Source of the DNA: Bacteroides sp.
GTDB lineage: Bacteria > Bacteroidota > Bacteroidia > Bacteroidales > Muribaculaceae
Assembly: GCA_023665145.1 (NCBI GenBank)
Contig: JAMPEM010000015.1
Span: forward strand, 1-47,025
DNA: 47,025 nt
Direction: 5' to 3'
This document shows, piece after piece, positions 15,571-25,058 of this stretch. Both the position numbers and the translations under genes were made by a program. The notes beneath the pieces are model-generated. The model was not told the origin of the DNA and ran no database searches. It saw only the letters and a program-made list of their open reading frames with translations. Position 1 is the stretch's first letter; every line of letters starts with the position of its first letter.

Positions 15571-17517
15571 ATGAGAATATTCAGCTCTTTGACGTTAATT
15601 CTATGCAGTCTGGCAGCTCTCTTCACAGCGGGTTGTTCTGACGATAGCGTCATTTCCTCACCTTCGGAAGGAGGAGATGAAGCCGGATATACACGTCTCA
15701 CTTTGCGTGTAGCTCTCAATGAGGATATCAATGAAGCCAATCGTCAATTCGCCAAATCGCGGGGCTCATTCGATAACTTCAGCATTGACGACGATAAATG
15801 GGGAATTAATGGTGAAAACCTTGAAGATCTGCGCATCATTATTCTTGACAGCAACGGATATGTGGAAGCAAATCAGAAATTTGCCGGTAGCAATTCCACA
15901 CAAATGGGTGAATACTCGTTTAAAGTTAAGGCTGACGACACCAAAACAATCATTCTGCTTGGAAATGAATCCGGATACACCGTGGGTAATGCCGAGATGA
16001 CAAACATTTCCGCCTCGGAGATGTTTGAGAAATACCAAATAAGTGACTATGTCAACATTAACGACATCAAGGCACTGACAATAAATCTCGACGACAACCT
16101 CAGCGACAGCAATCAGACCCGCAGTTTAAAGACACCGCTGCCAATATCAGCTATATACAATGAGTATCTTCCCGCAGGCCTTGAGGAAATATCCCGCGAC
16201 TATTGGATGCATCGTGCTGCGGTGAAATTCTCATTCCGCATCTTGAATTCTTCCAAATTCAATCATAACCTCGAAGCCATATCATTGAGCAGAGTATGCG
16301 ACAAGGAATTCCTTTTCCCGGATGCTGACTTCGAGACTAACGAGTTTGGACATCAGGAAGTAACAGCTTATCGCACACCGGCTGATGCCTCAGAGAAAAA
16401 GCAGACTTTCACATTTACATCCCCCTTGTATCTTCCGGCACAGATGGAGCAAGCTGTTGAGGCTTTCCCTTCATTTTATTTGCCGGAGGGATTGGTGACT
16501 ACCGACATCCTGAAAGCCAATATAACGCTTGACGGTACACAGCTTGCCGCTTGGGAGAATCTGAAATGGGAATTTCCAGATGGCACGGTCGTAGGCAATG
16601 ATGACCCACGTCTGCATAATCTTCCGCGTAACACTCACGTTGTAGTAAATATCACCATTAACGGCGACAATAACGATATGGATTTTGTGGCTTGTGTCCA
16701 GCCATACTCACTTGTCGAATTGCGTCCATGGTTCGGACTTGAAAGAGATCCGGACGGAAACATTATCACAAAATGGTTTGAAGACGGAACTTATATTGTA
16801 GCCACTGAAGATGGTGAGCAACGCAAGGACAAGGACAACGATATTGTCAGAAAAATATTCTCTGACAGATCATTACTTTGCGTTACAGAAGTTAAGAAAG
16901 ATTACATCCACGATAATTCAATCACCGACTATTACTATTATTTTGAAAAAGATTACTCAGGCGGTAATATGATAGTAATTCGTCAGGAATCAGCCTATTC
17001 GGAATACAATGACCAGATACTTCCCATAGGTCGCGACCACGATCATGACATCAACGACCGCCCTCTGTTTGTGCAGACCAAGGACGTGGAATATCTTCGT
17101 GTGGAATATGATTCCAACGGAAAGAAAACCTACTACAGTGAAGACCGCGACGGTGCAGAAATCGTACAGGTAAACGGATTCCAATTCCGTGAAGACAATG
17201 AGGACGGCTCTCCCAACAGTATGCGAAAGTATATCGGCACTTATCTTGTGGAATATACAGATGCGGAAGGTAATACTGTAGAAGAACTAAGATGGTATCT
17301 TGACGATTACACTCCGGGTAAGGGTGGACGAGCCATTGACATCACCAAAGGGGTGGATTGGTCTGACCATCAAAATCCCAAACCCTATTTCATCACAAAA
17401 TCAACCACACGTACCGCTACTCATCAACACTCTCTGTCAGCTTCGGAAAGAGAAATAATCCGACAACTCAAAGAGAGAAGCGCCAAAATATTCCGTATGC
17501 TGTTTCCCAACAGATAA
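15571..17517 (+). CDS. Minor fimbrial subunit lipoprotein
   Basis: A 648-residue lipoprotein: the signal peptide ends FTAGC with Cys22, then SDDS, which matches the acidic signal for surface display in Bacteroidota. Residues ~40-390 look like a fimbrillin fold, with LPRNTHVVVNITINGDNND and VQPYSLVELRPWFGLE, phrases common in minor and tip pilins of type V pili. The second half (~390-600) is unlike the usual pilin: it is rich in Asp, Tyr and Lys, with several charged beta-like segments, and the chain ends in a basic amphipathic helix (EREIIRQLKERSAKIFR). This extra region may be a tip or adapter domain. Position three in the operon, 57 bases after the anchor, corresponds to Mfa3-type accessory subunits. 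Exact role is inference. Confidence 0.72.
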   Translation: MRIFSSLTLILCSLAALFTAGCSDDSVISSPSEGGDEAGYTRLTLRVALNEDINEANRQFAKSRGSFDNFSIDDDKWGINGENLEDLRIIILDSNGYVEANQKFAGSNSTQMGEYSFKVKADDTKTIILLGNESGYTVGNAEMTNISASEMFEKYQISDYVNINDIKALTINLDDNLSDSNQTRSLKTPLPISAIYNEYLPAGLEEISRDYWMHRAAVKFSFRILNSSKFNHNLEAISLSRVCDKEFLFPDADFETNEFGHQEVTAYRTPADASEKKQTFTFTSPLYLPAQMEQAVEAFPSFYLPEGLVTTDILKANITLDGTQLAAWENLKWEFPDGTVVGNDDPRLHNLPRNTHVVVNITINGDNNDMDFVACVQPYSLVELRPWFGLERDPDGNIITKWFEDGTYIVATEDGEQRKDKDNDIVRKIFSDRSLLCVTEVKKDYIHDNSITDYYYYFEKDYSGGNMIVIRQESAYSEYNDQILPIGRDHDHDINDRPLFVQTKDVEYLRVEYDSNGKKTYYSEDRDGAEIVQVNGFQFREDNEDGSPNSMRKYIGTYLVEYTDAEGNTVEELRWYLDDYTPGKGGRAIDITKGVDWSDHQNPKPYFITKSTTRTATHQHSLSASEREIIRQLKERSAKIFRMLFPNR

Positions 17518-17551
17518 TACTGACAACTGACTAAAAGCTTATTGACTAACC

Positions 17552-20500
17552 ATGACGATGATATATAAGATATTCACATTATTGGCCTGTATGGCGTTAA
17601 TAGTCGGATGCACCGATGATTATCTCCTCAACTACGGGCCTGACGGATTCCCTGAAGGAGAAACCGAGGTGACGTGTCAGATGGATTTCGAACCCTTTGC
17701 CGTAAAAGAGACAAGAGGTTCCGTAGCGCCTCCCGGCAACGGATTCAACGATATCAAAGACCTTGTGTTGCTGGCATATGACTCAGAAGGGAATTTGATG
17801 GAAGGGTTTCCGTTGGAAATAACCAAATCGGAACATAATCTTAACATCAAAGACGCACCACGCACAGACGCAAACGCGTCCAACGGAAAGACTGATGAGG
17901 CCTCTACCCTACGCGCCACTTTCCGACTTTCCATCCCATACGGTTATTATTACCTGTATGGAGTGGCAAATCTCGGAACATACGACAATTCGGACGTCAC
18001 TCTGAAATCCACCAAGCAATACCTTGACGATTTGCTTGACACTTATACCGACAATGATGATGAACTCAACATCCGCAAACGCGAAAATTTCCTTGCAATC
18101 CGTAGAACGTGGGATGAATCAAACTATCGCAACAATCGTGAAATGCTCGGATATTTTACAGATGGAGCTGAAAAGAAATCGCCAGGAACAAATCTGAACA
18201 CCAATAACCATAAGATTGCCATCGACCGTCCGGGAATGACAATCCACAGTTGGCTGCGTCGTTGTGTCACCAAAGTGACATTGGATTTCGACGGCTCCGC
18301 TCTCTCCAACAATATCAAAATATATGTTCGTAAAGCCACCATACACGACATCCCGAAATATTGTGCACTCGGCAAGCCTAACAGCATACAGTCTGCTGAT
18401 GAAATGATTACCAATAAAGGTACCAACTATCGCCCCAATGCCGGTCATTATATCGAATATGGTGAAGGAAGTACGGATAATGAAAACTATTCCGCCTGGC
18501 CGTTTGTCTCAAGAGATCATCCGAAAATCACAGACACGTCCGGAAAGGTGATTGATTTCCATTCAGCCGACAAGAAGGCCTTATTCCTCTATGAAAATAT
18601 GCAAGGAGAAGGTCCGGCTGACAAGGATACCGGCAAACCGCAACAACCTACTGAAAACGGTATGGTGGTAGGTGCTGATGAAACAAAGGACAATGTGGAG
18701 TTCGGCTCTTACATTGAGGTGGAGTGTTACTATGAACTTAACAGCACTACAAACGTCAAAAAAGGTAACCTCTATTACCGCTTTATGCTCGGTAAGGATG
18801 AACTGAAAGATTTTGATGTGGAGCGTAATTATCATCTGAAGATAACGATGTGTCCCAGAGGTTATGGTAATGACGTCGATTGGCACATTGAATATATCCA
18901 GAAGGAAGGGTTTGAGGTTAAGAATCCTTACTATGTAAGCTATCTTTACAACCACGACTCCACAATCCGATTTCGTTACACTCCTGATACCGGAGAGAAG
19001 ATTGTCGGTGTCAAAGCTGAAATCGTGGGTAATAACTGGTGGGCTGATGAACGAGAATATCCTGCCGGTGCGCCTTACACTCAGGAAGATGTGATTAATC
19101 TTCATAAAAGCAACAATACGACACACACATCACTTCTGGTAAATGCCAATCAACCGGAGGCTTTTGAGAATGTGAATATATATCCATCCAATTATACGGA
19201 TCAAAATGTAGGCACCAAACTACGTGGTAAAAAGAAATATCTCGGAAACGGCTTCCTTTCGCTGTGGCCCAACTCTGACAATAATTCACAATCCGGTCTT
19301 TGGGACGTTAAACCGGCACACTGCGATGCAGCGACTACTAGTTTTGCCAAATACTTCTATGAAAACGCAAGTGGTTTTGGTATTAGCAATCAATGCGGTG
19401 AATTGCTCAACGACAGATATTTTTATGGATTAACTCCCACAAATACAAAATTTACCGTTGACGATGTAACGAACACGTTTGCTAATGCAGCCGGCAGTTA
19501 TGTTAAACGTGATTGCAGCTATCGCGAACATGATCTTACCACATCTGTGAACATGGGAGCCACTATCGAGACTGATCTTGACGGATCTTCTCGAATCAAT
19601 ATCCCGATTTGGACTCGAAATAAAAACTTGATTAAGCAATCCGGTCACACATCTACCAATCCATTTGAAAACAGTACACGTTCTGCTTATGTCAAACTTA
19701 CTGTTATCCTCGAGAAAAACGGGAAACGGGTAGCCGAAAAGCCGTCTCATTCAGAAATAGTCCGCGTGGAGCAAGTCAAACGTATTACCAATCCCAAGGC
19801 CGTCTACCGCAGATCTCGTAACTACGAACCCTTTGAGGTGCAATTGATGACAGTCGACAGATACTATGATGATGACTACACTCCTTTAGAATCTGACGGT
19901 CCCTGGATGGCTGAAGTCCTTACCTCCGATGCCAACTTTATCAATATAAACGGACGTCAGGTTATTAACGGAAACGGATTAATCAATTTCACAATACGAT
20001 TTAACCGAATGCTTCGCGATGATAAGGTGAGATCCGCTATTGTTAGAGTGAGATACAATAACTATTCATGTGTACATCTGATTTTTGTACGTCAAGGGTA
20101 TGCACCTCAAGTCATACTGGATGGCGGATATAAATGGAGAACATTCAACATGATAACCGCTGACCATGAAGCCGAAGATCCACGCGATGAAGGTTCTCTC
20201 TTCAAACATGGCGTTATGGACAAAGCAATTGATGTGTACAGCAATGCGCCACTCACAAATGCATACAACGGAATCGCAATTGTGCCGAGTGATTTTAAGA
20301 AACCGGGGTCAAAATTGGCAATGGCCCGCAGTGACGGAAAAAAACCTGATGCCGACAATCGCAAATATAAATGGAGCGATTTCGGCACCGGAAGTGAATC
20401 TAAGTTTGGTAGCATGACAAACAATAAGGGTGAGACGATTGAAGTTGCTACAATGAAACAATTTGCCAATCTTTACGATGTGCAGTGTGATCAGGGATTC

Positions 20501-20986
20501 GGTGTACTCTATGCAGATGGAGCTACCAAGACAGCCTCAACTACAGCTGAAGCATTCGGATGGTACAGACATGAAAAGGCAGCTACCCGCGATGCAAAAG
20601 GTATGAGAGGTGTGATAGTTTACAATAAACAAAATTATCACAATCTGTTTCTGCCCATAGGACGTTCCGGTTACGGAAATAGAAAAGATAATGAAACCGG
20701 TATGCTCAGATATAGTACAGGACAAACATCATATTTTCATACTTCACATGGCAAATCCTGGTTGTGGTCGGCCCCACTCTTCTTTGAAAACTTTGCTAAT
20801 CCCGGTGCCATTTATTGGGCTAAAAAATTAGTATCTACAGGTATGGCAGGGGTTGACGGCATTTCCGAAACCGGAGCTATAGCTTTGGACATCAACTACT
20901 TTACATTTGACTTTAACCTTATCACAACAGGCAACTTAGGTAAAGGTAAAAATGCCTGCTTTGTGAGGTGTGTTGGTGGTTCATAA
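17552..20986 (+). CDS. Large fimbrial tip-like lipoprotein
   Basis: The largest protein of the window, 1144 residues. The signal peptide ends LIVGC (Cys20) followed by TDDY, an acidic surface-export-like start. The N-terminal ~460 residues resemble pilus tip proteins of the DUF4906 kind. The middle is beta-rich; around residues 820-850 IVRVRYNNYSCVHLIFVRQ resembles Ig-like repeats of Bacteroidota surface proteins. The last ~280 residues, with MKQFANLYDVQC, GWYRHEKAATRDAKGMRG, and a terminal CFVRCV, look like the lectin-like FISUMP/formylglycine-type fold often found at adhesin tips. It closes the operon, 34 bases after the minor subunit and before a strong terminator. A tip adhesin role is inferred from size, order and the terminal domain. 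Confidence 0.7.
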   Translation: MTMIYKIFTLLACMALIVGCTDDYLLNYGPDGFPEGETEVTCQMDFEPFAVKETRGSVAPPGNGFNDIKDLVLLAYDSEGNLMEGFPLEITKSEHNLNIKDAPRTDANASNGKTDEASTLRATFRLSIPYGYYYLYGVANLGTYDNSDVTLKSTKQYLDDLLDTYTDNDDELNIRKRENFLAIRRTWDESNYRNNREMLGYFTDGAEKKSPGTNLNTNNHKIAIDRPGMTIHSWLRRCVTKVTLDFDGSALSNNIKIYVRKATIHDIPKYCALGKPNSIQSADEMITNKGTNYRPNAGHYIEYGEGSTDNENYSAWPFVSRDHPKITDTSGKVIDFHSADKKALFLYENMQGEGPADKDTGKPQQPTENGMVVGADETKDNVEFGSYIEVECYYELNSTTNVKKGNLYYRFMLGKDELKDFDVERNYHLKITMCPRGYGNDVDWHIEYIQKEGFEVKNPYYVSYLYNHDSTIRFRYTPDTGEKIVGVKAEIVGNNWWADEREYPAGAPYTQEDVINLHKSNNTTHTSLLVNANQPEAFENVNIYPSNYTDQNVGTKLRGKKKYLGNGFLSLWPNSDNNSQSGLWDVKPAHCDAATTSFAKYFYENASGFGISNQCGELLNDRYFYGLTPTNTKFTVDDVTNTFANAAGSYVKRDCSYREHDLTTSVNMGATIETDLDGSSRINIPIWTRNKNLIKQSGHTSTNPFENSTRSAYVKLTVILEKNGKRVAEKPSHSEIVRVEQVKRITNPKAVYRRSRNYEPFEVQLMTVDRYYDDDYTPLESDGPWMAEVLTSDANFININGRQVINGNGLINFTIRFNRMLRDDKVRSAIVRVRYNNYSCVHLIFVRQGYAPQVILDGGYKWRTFNMITADHEAEDPRDEGSLFKHGVMDKAIDVYSNAPLTNAYNGIAIVPSDFKKPGSKLAMARSDGKKPDADNRKYKWSDFGTGSESKFGSMTNNKGETIEVATMKQFANLYDVQCDQGFGVLYADGATKTASTTAEAFGWYRHEKAATRDAKGMRGVIVYNKQNYHNLFLPIGRSGYGNRKDNETGMLRYSTGQTSYFHTSHGKSWLWSAPLFFENFANPGAIYWAKKLVSTGMAGVDGISETGAIALDINYFTFDFNLITTGNLGKGKNACFVRCVGGS

Positions 20987-21242
20987 ATAAGTGTTAATTC
21001 ACTAATTAACGATATACGTCAAGTTATTAAGGGGAGATGCAACCCACAGGAACTTGAATGATATGAGATTGTCAATCCTAATAACGGTTGTTACAGATTG
21101 ATTGCAAACGGAGGGAAACCTCCGATTAACTCATGGTTTGAAAATAGCCGGTGACTGTGAAGTCACCGGCTATTTCTTGGAGGTTGTTTATGTTAGCTAA
21201 CTTTGTCTACGTTCGCTAACTTGTCAACTCAGAACGTTACGA
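20987..21242. other. Convergent intergenic region
   Basis: 256 bases between the last fimbrial gene and the minus-strand desulfidase. It contains the bidirectional terminator at 21142-21175 and a GGAGGTTGTTTATG sequence (from 21179) similar to the recurring motif. No open frame or RNA gene was recognised. Confidence 0.45.
21142..21175. terminator. Bidirectional terminator
   Basis: A perfect 14-bp stem AAATAGCCGGTGAC (21142-21155) and GTCACCGGCTATTT (21162-21175) with loop TGTGAA. It lies between convergent genes and has A/T-rich flanks, so it can end the fimbrial operon and the minus-strand desulfidase gene. Confidence 0.85.
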
Positions 21243-22538
21243 TTAGCAGTTCTTATGAGTCATGATGTTTAGAACGAGTTTATCCGTTTCCGTCATCGCC
21301 TCTCTACCGATAGAGGTAAGATTGTGAATTGTGACATCCACATCATCGCTCACGATACCTTCGGCAGATGTGACACACCTGCCGTTCATCGCAAGCATTG
21401 CAGACATCATTGCTGTTGATACACCTGAGCTAATCTTCATGGCGCAAGAAGGTTTGGCTCCGTCACAAATCATACCTGTGAGATTGGCCACCATATTCTT
21501 GACTGCGGCACATATCTGCTCATAACCACCGCCCATCAAATAAACAAGACCGGAAGAAGCACCTGTCGAAGCCACCACACATCCGCAGAGAGCTGAAAGT
21601 CTGCCCAGCGACTGCTTGATATATATACTTGTAAGGTGAGAAAGCATAAGGGCTCTCATGGTCTGCTCTTCTGACGCATTGATGTCTTCTGCATAAGATA
21701 CTACCGGCATTGTGGCTGTTATTCCTTGATTGCCACTTCCGGAATTTGACATTACCGAAATAGGAGCGCCACCCATACGAGCATCGCAGGCTGCCGAGGT
21801 ATAGGAAATCATATTGCGTAAGGGGGATTCACCGAAATAACGCGCACCGTTATTGCGGACGGTAGCTCCAAGTGAATGACCATAATCACCTGAGAAGGCC
21901 AATGATGCCGCAGCCTTATTTAGACGACGAGCTTCAAGGATGAATGAAATCTCATCAATAGGAGCTGTAGTGGCAAATTCATGCACCATGCGGAGGTTAA
22001 GCTTTATATCTTCCTGAATGTCGGAAGAAGTTGAATTTTCCGCTATGGGTTCCTCTGCGTAGATTGTTTCGCCATTGCGTGAGAGGAGAATGAAATTTGT
22101 ATGGACTCGTGAGATAACTGCTGTCGCTGTGTTACCATTGGCAGATACAGTGACAGTGATATGAAGATTATCCGGAGCTTTTTCGTCAAGTTTGATATCT
22201 ATAATACCGCGCGAGATAAGTTCACGACCCTTCTCTACTGCTTCGGCATTTACATCTTTAAGAACTTCAAGACCATATTCTGACTTACCGATAAGTGCAC
22301 CGAGAGCACAAGCTATTGGAAGACCAATCATTCCGGTGCCGGGAATACCGACACCCATGGCATTTTTCAAGACATTGGCACTCAAAAGCACCTTAATCTG
22401 CTCAGGCTGACAGCCGAGCAGTTCTGTGGCCTTGGCCACACAAAGCGAAACAGCCGCCGGCTCAGTACAACCGATGGCGGGAACCACCTCGCGCTTTACG
22501 AGCGATATGATTCCGGTTCTTATTTCGGGGTTAAGCAT
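21243..22538 (-). CDS. L-cysteine desulfidase family protein
   Basis: A 431-residue protein of the UPF0597/L-serine dehydratase alpha-like family (CyuA/YhaM). Members with known function break L-cysteine to pyruvate, ammonia and sulfide using a [4Fe-4S] cluster in the cytoplasm. Seen: Cys24 in PAIGCTEPAA, the SALCGCV segment, and MICDGAKPSCAMKI with further conserved cysteines, plus glycine-rich GVGIPGTGMIGLPIA. Length is normal. The gene is 94 bases downstream of tdk on the same strand, so it may be co-transcribed. Activity on serine or another beta-substituted amino acid is possible. Confidence 0.86.
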   Translation of the reverse strand: MLNPEIRTGIISLVKREVVPAIGCTEPAAVSLCVAKATELLGCQPEQIKVLLSANVLKNAMGVGIPGTGMIGLPIACALGALIGKSEYGLEVLKDVNAEAVEKGRELISRGIIDIKLDEKAPDNLHITVTVSANGNTATAVISRVHTNFILLSRNGETIYAEEPIAENSTSSDIQEDIKLNLRMVHEFATTAPIDEISFILEARRLNKAAASLAFSGDYGHSLGATVRNNGARYFGESPLRNMISYTSAACDARMGGAPISVMSNSGSGNQGITATMPVVSYAEDINASEEQTMRALMLSHLTSIYIKQSLGRLSALCGCVVASTGASSGLVYLMGGGYEQICAAVKNMVANLTGMICDGAKPSCAMKISSGVSTAMMSAMLAMNGRCVTSAEGIVSDDVDVTIHNLTSIGREAMTETDKLVLNIMTHKNC

Positions 22539-22631
22539 ATTTTATTGTTTTAAATTATTTTTGAGTTAATCAGGTATCAATTGTTCTTCTATTTTATTCT
22601 TCTATAAGGTGTATTAAATTTTTCCCTTTAA

Positions 22632-23258
22632 TCAATTTTCGAATGGAAGGAGATCTTTTGAATGTTGCTCTACCTTTTTATTTCGCCAGCATTTACGACA
22701 AACAGCCATATAACGGTCGTTACCGCCAATCTCCACTTGCTGTCCCTCGGTAATTATCTCACCATTGGAATCGATACGTGCATTGACAATAGTTTTTCGT
22801 CCGCAAGAACAAGTTGACTTCACTTCATCAATGCTGTCAGCAATCTCAAAAAGGCGACGAGAGCCTTCGAAAAGGTGCGTCTTGAAATCAGTACGCAGGC
22901 CATAGCAAATCACATTGCATCCGAAATCATCCACCACACGGGCAAGTTGATCTACCTGTTCTGCAGAAAGGAACTGAGCTTCGTCAATAAGAAGCCATCC
23001 GGGTATGTCCAAAGTCTCCTCGAAAACAGAACGGATAAAGGCGTAAAGGTCAGTATCACGATAAATCCATCGACACTCACGCTCGATACCAATGCGTGAA
23101 CGAATCACATTTTTGCTTTCACGAGTATCCACCACGGGTTTAAAGCAGAGGTAGGACATTCCTCGTTCTTCAAAGTTATAAGCTGTAGTGAGAAGCATCG
23201 CCGTTTTAGCAGACCCCATTGTTCCGTAACGGAAGTACAATTTACCGATTCTATTCAT
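22632..23258 (-). CDS. tdk: Thymidine kinase
   Basis: Type II thymidine kinase, which phosphorylates thymidine to dTMP in the salvage pathway. Seen: the P-loop-like YGTMGSAKTAML near residue 12, LLIDEAQFLS with the catalytic Glu, GLRTDFKTHLFEGS (lasso region), and zinc-ribbon cysteines in CSCG and CRKCW. I chose the ATG at 23258, giving about 208 residues and the usual start before KLYFRYG. The frame extends to an ATG at 23297, but a promoter -7 box (23282-23289) lies inside that extension, so those codons are probably not transcribed. Confidence 0.93.
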   Translation of the reverse strand: MNRIGKLYFRYGTMGSAKTAMLLTTAYNFEERGMSYLCFKPVVDTRESKNVIRSRIGIERECRWIYRDTDLYAFIRSVFEETLDIPGWLLIDEAQFLSAEQVDQLARVVDDFGCNVICYGLRTDFKTHLFEGSRRLFEIADSIDEVKSTCSCGRKTIVNARIDSNGEIITEGQQVEIGGNDRYMAVCRKCWRNKKVEQHSKDLLPFEN

Positions 23259-23281
23259 TATATAAGAGCGAAGCAGCATTC

Positions 23282-23289
23282 CAAAAGTA
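23282..23289 (-). promoter_or_regulatory. -7 box of tdk
   Basis: On the minus strand TACTTTTG matches TAnnTTTG. Transcription would begin near 23276, about 18 bases upstream of the chosen tdk start. No TTTG -33 box was found at the usual distance. Confidence 0.5.
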
Positions 23290-23468
23290 GAATCCAAACT
23301 TCATTTTTAATGGAAATTTCTGCGAATTTACGAATAATTTGCGAGAGTGACAAGTGAAAGAAATGTTAAAGTTACGGAAAAAAGCATAACAACATAAAAC
23401 TAAAATAATAATAAAGTCGTTATTTATTTGTAAGTGCGTTTATTAAGAGGATACTTATCAAAATCGGG

Positions 23469-23969
23469 ATGAACAATAAAGTAATCAGCATACGACCATG
23501 TGAAAGTACACTCGGAGTGAAAACCGGGATACTCGACAGGATGATACCGCGCAGTCCGGTGATGCAGGATTATAATACAGCGTATCAGAATAATATCCTT
23601 ACCAACTTCCTTTTTCCGTTTCAATACTCCGGAGTTGGGAAGAGTTTTTTATATCTTTCGCTTCGCCTAATGGTGAGTGTACTCTTATTCATTATCGGGA
23701 TAGTCTTGGCTATAAATATACCCCACTCCGGCATAGCAGGAATATGCGAGATTATAGCCGGAACAGCTATTCTTATAGGAATATGCACACGACCGGTAGC
23801 AATACTGACCACCATATTACTTGTTCTGACAAGTACACATATCGGGGGATGGGAACAAATTATTACCGGAATCGGATCACTGCTGACTGTCGGATTGACG
23901 TTTACCGGGCCGGGGAAAATCAGCAGCGATTATCTATTGCAATTAATGATAAAAACGGGTAAAAAATAA
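23469..23969 (+). CDS. DoxX-like small membrane protein
   Basis: A 166-residue protein with about four hydrophobic segments. The pattern LRLMVSVLLFIIGIVLA, then GICEIIAGTAILIGICTRPVA, then GIGSLLTVGLTFTGPGKIS resembles the DoxX family of small four-helix inner-membrane proteins, in which the ExxxG and GPG segments are characteristic. Function of most members is unknown; some are quinone-related or respiration accessory subunits. The first ~45 residues are polar, and later Met codons (near 23541 or 23562) could be the true start. It stands alone between divergent tdk and the ribosomal genes. Homology is from pattern recognition only. Confidence 0.65.
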   Translation: MNNKVISIRPCESTLGVKTGILDRMIPRSPVMQDYNTAYQNNILTNFLFPFQYSGVGKSFLYLSLRLMVSVLLFIIGIVLAINIPHSGIAGICEIIAGTAILIGICTRPVAILTTILLVLTSTHIGGWEQIITGIGSLLTVGLTFTGPGKISSDYLLQLMIKTGKK

Positions 23970-23986
23970 AAAAAGATTGAAAATTA

Positions 23987-24018
23987 CTTGCAAAACGGTG
24001 AAAAAATTTGTACCTTTG
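23987..24018 (+). promoter_or_regulatory. Promoter of rplU-rpmA
   Basis: CTTG (23987-23990) and TACCTTTG (24011-24018) are spaced by 20 bases. Transcription would start near 24024, leaving a leader of about 80 bases before rplU, a natural place for ribosomal-protein autoregulation. Confidence 0.75.
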
Positions 24019-24104
24019 CACTCGGAAAATTCGTACGGGCTTGACAAAGCAGCGCAATAAGGGCGTTCGCCTGGCGAAAGATTTTTAAAATCAATTAATT
24101 AGCA

Positions 24105-24428
24105 ATGTACGCTATAGTAGAAATCAAAGGACAACAGTTCAAAGCAGAAGAAGGCAAATATCTGTATGTCCACTATCTCGGTGAAGAAGCAAAGGCCGGA
24201 GCGGAAGTAGTATTCGACAAAGTGCTTCTTTTGGATGCCGACGGCGATGTAAAAGTAGGAGCACCTGCCGTAGAAGGTGCAAAAGTAAATGGTGAAATAC
24301 TTGAACCTCTTGTAAAAGGGGAAAAGGTAATCGTTTTCAAGAAGAAACGTCGTAAAGGTTACCGTCGTAAAAACGGACACCGCCAACAGTTCACCAAAGT
24401 AATGATTAAGAACATCGTAAAAGCATAA
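24105..24428 (+). CDS. rplU: 50S ribosomal protein L21
   Basis: 107 residues beginning [20 protein letters not shown], the classical L21 start, and ending in the basic stretch [19 protein letters not shown] that binds 23S rRNA. It is 7 bases upstream of rpmA, the near-universal rplU-rpmA pair. A promoter (23987-24018) lies upstream. Confidence 0.98.
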   Translation: MYAIVEIKGQQFKAEEGKYLYVHYLGEEAKAGAEVVFDKVLLLDADGDVKVGAPAVEGAKVNGEILEPLVKGEKVIVFKKKRRKGYRRKNGHRQQFTKVMIKNIVKA

Positions 24429-24435
24429 CAGACAC

Positions 24436-24699
24436 ATGGCACATAAAAAAGGAGTCGGTAGTTCAAAGAACGGCCGTGAATCAGAAAGCAAACGACTCGG
24501 CGTAAAAATATACGGTGGGTCAAACTGCAAGGCAGGAAATATCCTGAAGCGCCAGCGTGGCACACAGCACCACCCGGGCTTGAATGTAGGCATGGGTAAA
24601 GACCACACCCTGTTTGCACTCATCGATGGCGTGGTAGTGTTCACTACCGGCAAGGAAGGCAGAAAGTTTATCAACGTAGAGCCTCATCCTGCCAATTAA
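24436..24699 (+). CDS. rpmA: 50S ribosomal protein L27
   Basis: 87 residues: [20 protein letters not shown] is the L27 N-terminus that reaches into the peptidyl-transferase centre, followed by GVKIYGG and [10 protein letters not shown]. It has no N-terminal extension of the type cleaved in Firmicutes. It ends the two-gene unit, with a strong terminator 32 bases downstream. Confidence 0.98.
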   Translation: MAHKKGVGSSKNGRESESKRLGVKIYGGSNCKAGNILKRQRGTQHHPGLNVGMGKDHTLFALIDGVVVFTTGKEGRKFINVEPHPAN

Positions 24700-24730
24700 C
24701 AAGACATCCCAACCCTATCCCTAATTCCCC

Positions 24731-24767
24731 GTGTCCGCGTCGGTTTCCGGCGCGGGCACACTTTTTT
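24731..24767 (+). terminator. Terminator of rplU-rpmA
   Basis: GTGTCCGCG (24731-24739) pairs with CGCGGGCAC (24751-24759) over 9 bp including one G-U pair, and a run of six T follows at 24762-24767. This is a typical intrinsic terminator. Confidence 0.88.
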
Positions 24768-24864
24768 ATAAAAATTATCCTGAAGTGTATTATCATTAAG
24801 ATGTCTTGTATGTAGTTAAGGCGTGATCATGTTGTCCCCTATCACATAGTGTTAGACAACTTCG

Positions 24865-24969
24865 ATTTGAAAATAACCGGCTAACATATTGCGATAACTG
24901 ACCTGCATATTGCAAGAACTGTTAGAGATTTGAGGATAACTGACTGAGATATTGCGACAAGTTGTAAAT
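24865..24969. repeat. Degenerate 21-bp tandem array, five units
   Basis: Five consecutive units of exactly 21 bp start at 24865, 24886, 24907, 24928 and 24949, sharing the core ATATTGCGATAACTG (or ATTTGAGGATAACTG). Units match the consensus at roughly 12 to 18 of 21 positions. The period equals two DNA helical turns, as in arrays of protein-binding sites, and also seven codons. The array lies in the 427-base gap between rpmA and the topoisomerase gene, which otherwise holds only the rpmA terminator and a promoter. On the minus strand it reads as a broken seven-residue peptide repeat (LSQY-type), interrupted by a stop. Confidence 0.6.
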
Positions 24970-25058
24970 ATAAAAACTCAAAAACCCGACCTCATTCCCT
25001 TTGGAATATCGCAATACAAAATTATATAAAAAAAACTGACCGGCCGCTAAAATTGGAT

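Noticed and set aside
21190..21210. TAACTTTG near 21200 on the plus strand as a promoter
   Set aside because: It points toward the 3' end of a convergent gene with nothing to transcribe; likely chance.
24865..24969. 21-bp repeats considered as a CRISPR array
   Set aside because: The units are contiguous with no spacers and too short and degenerate; no cas genes are near.
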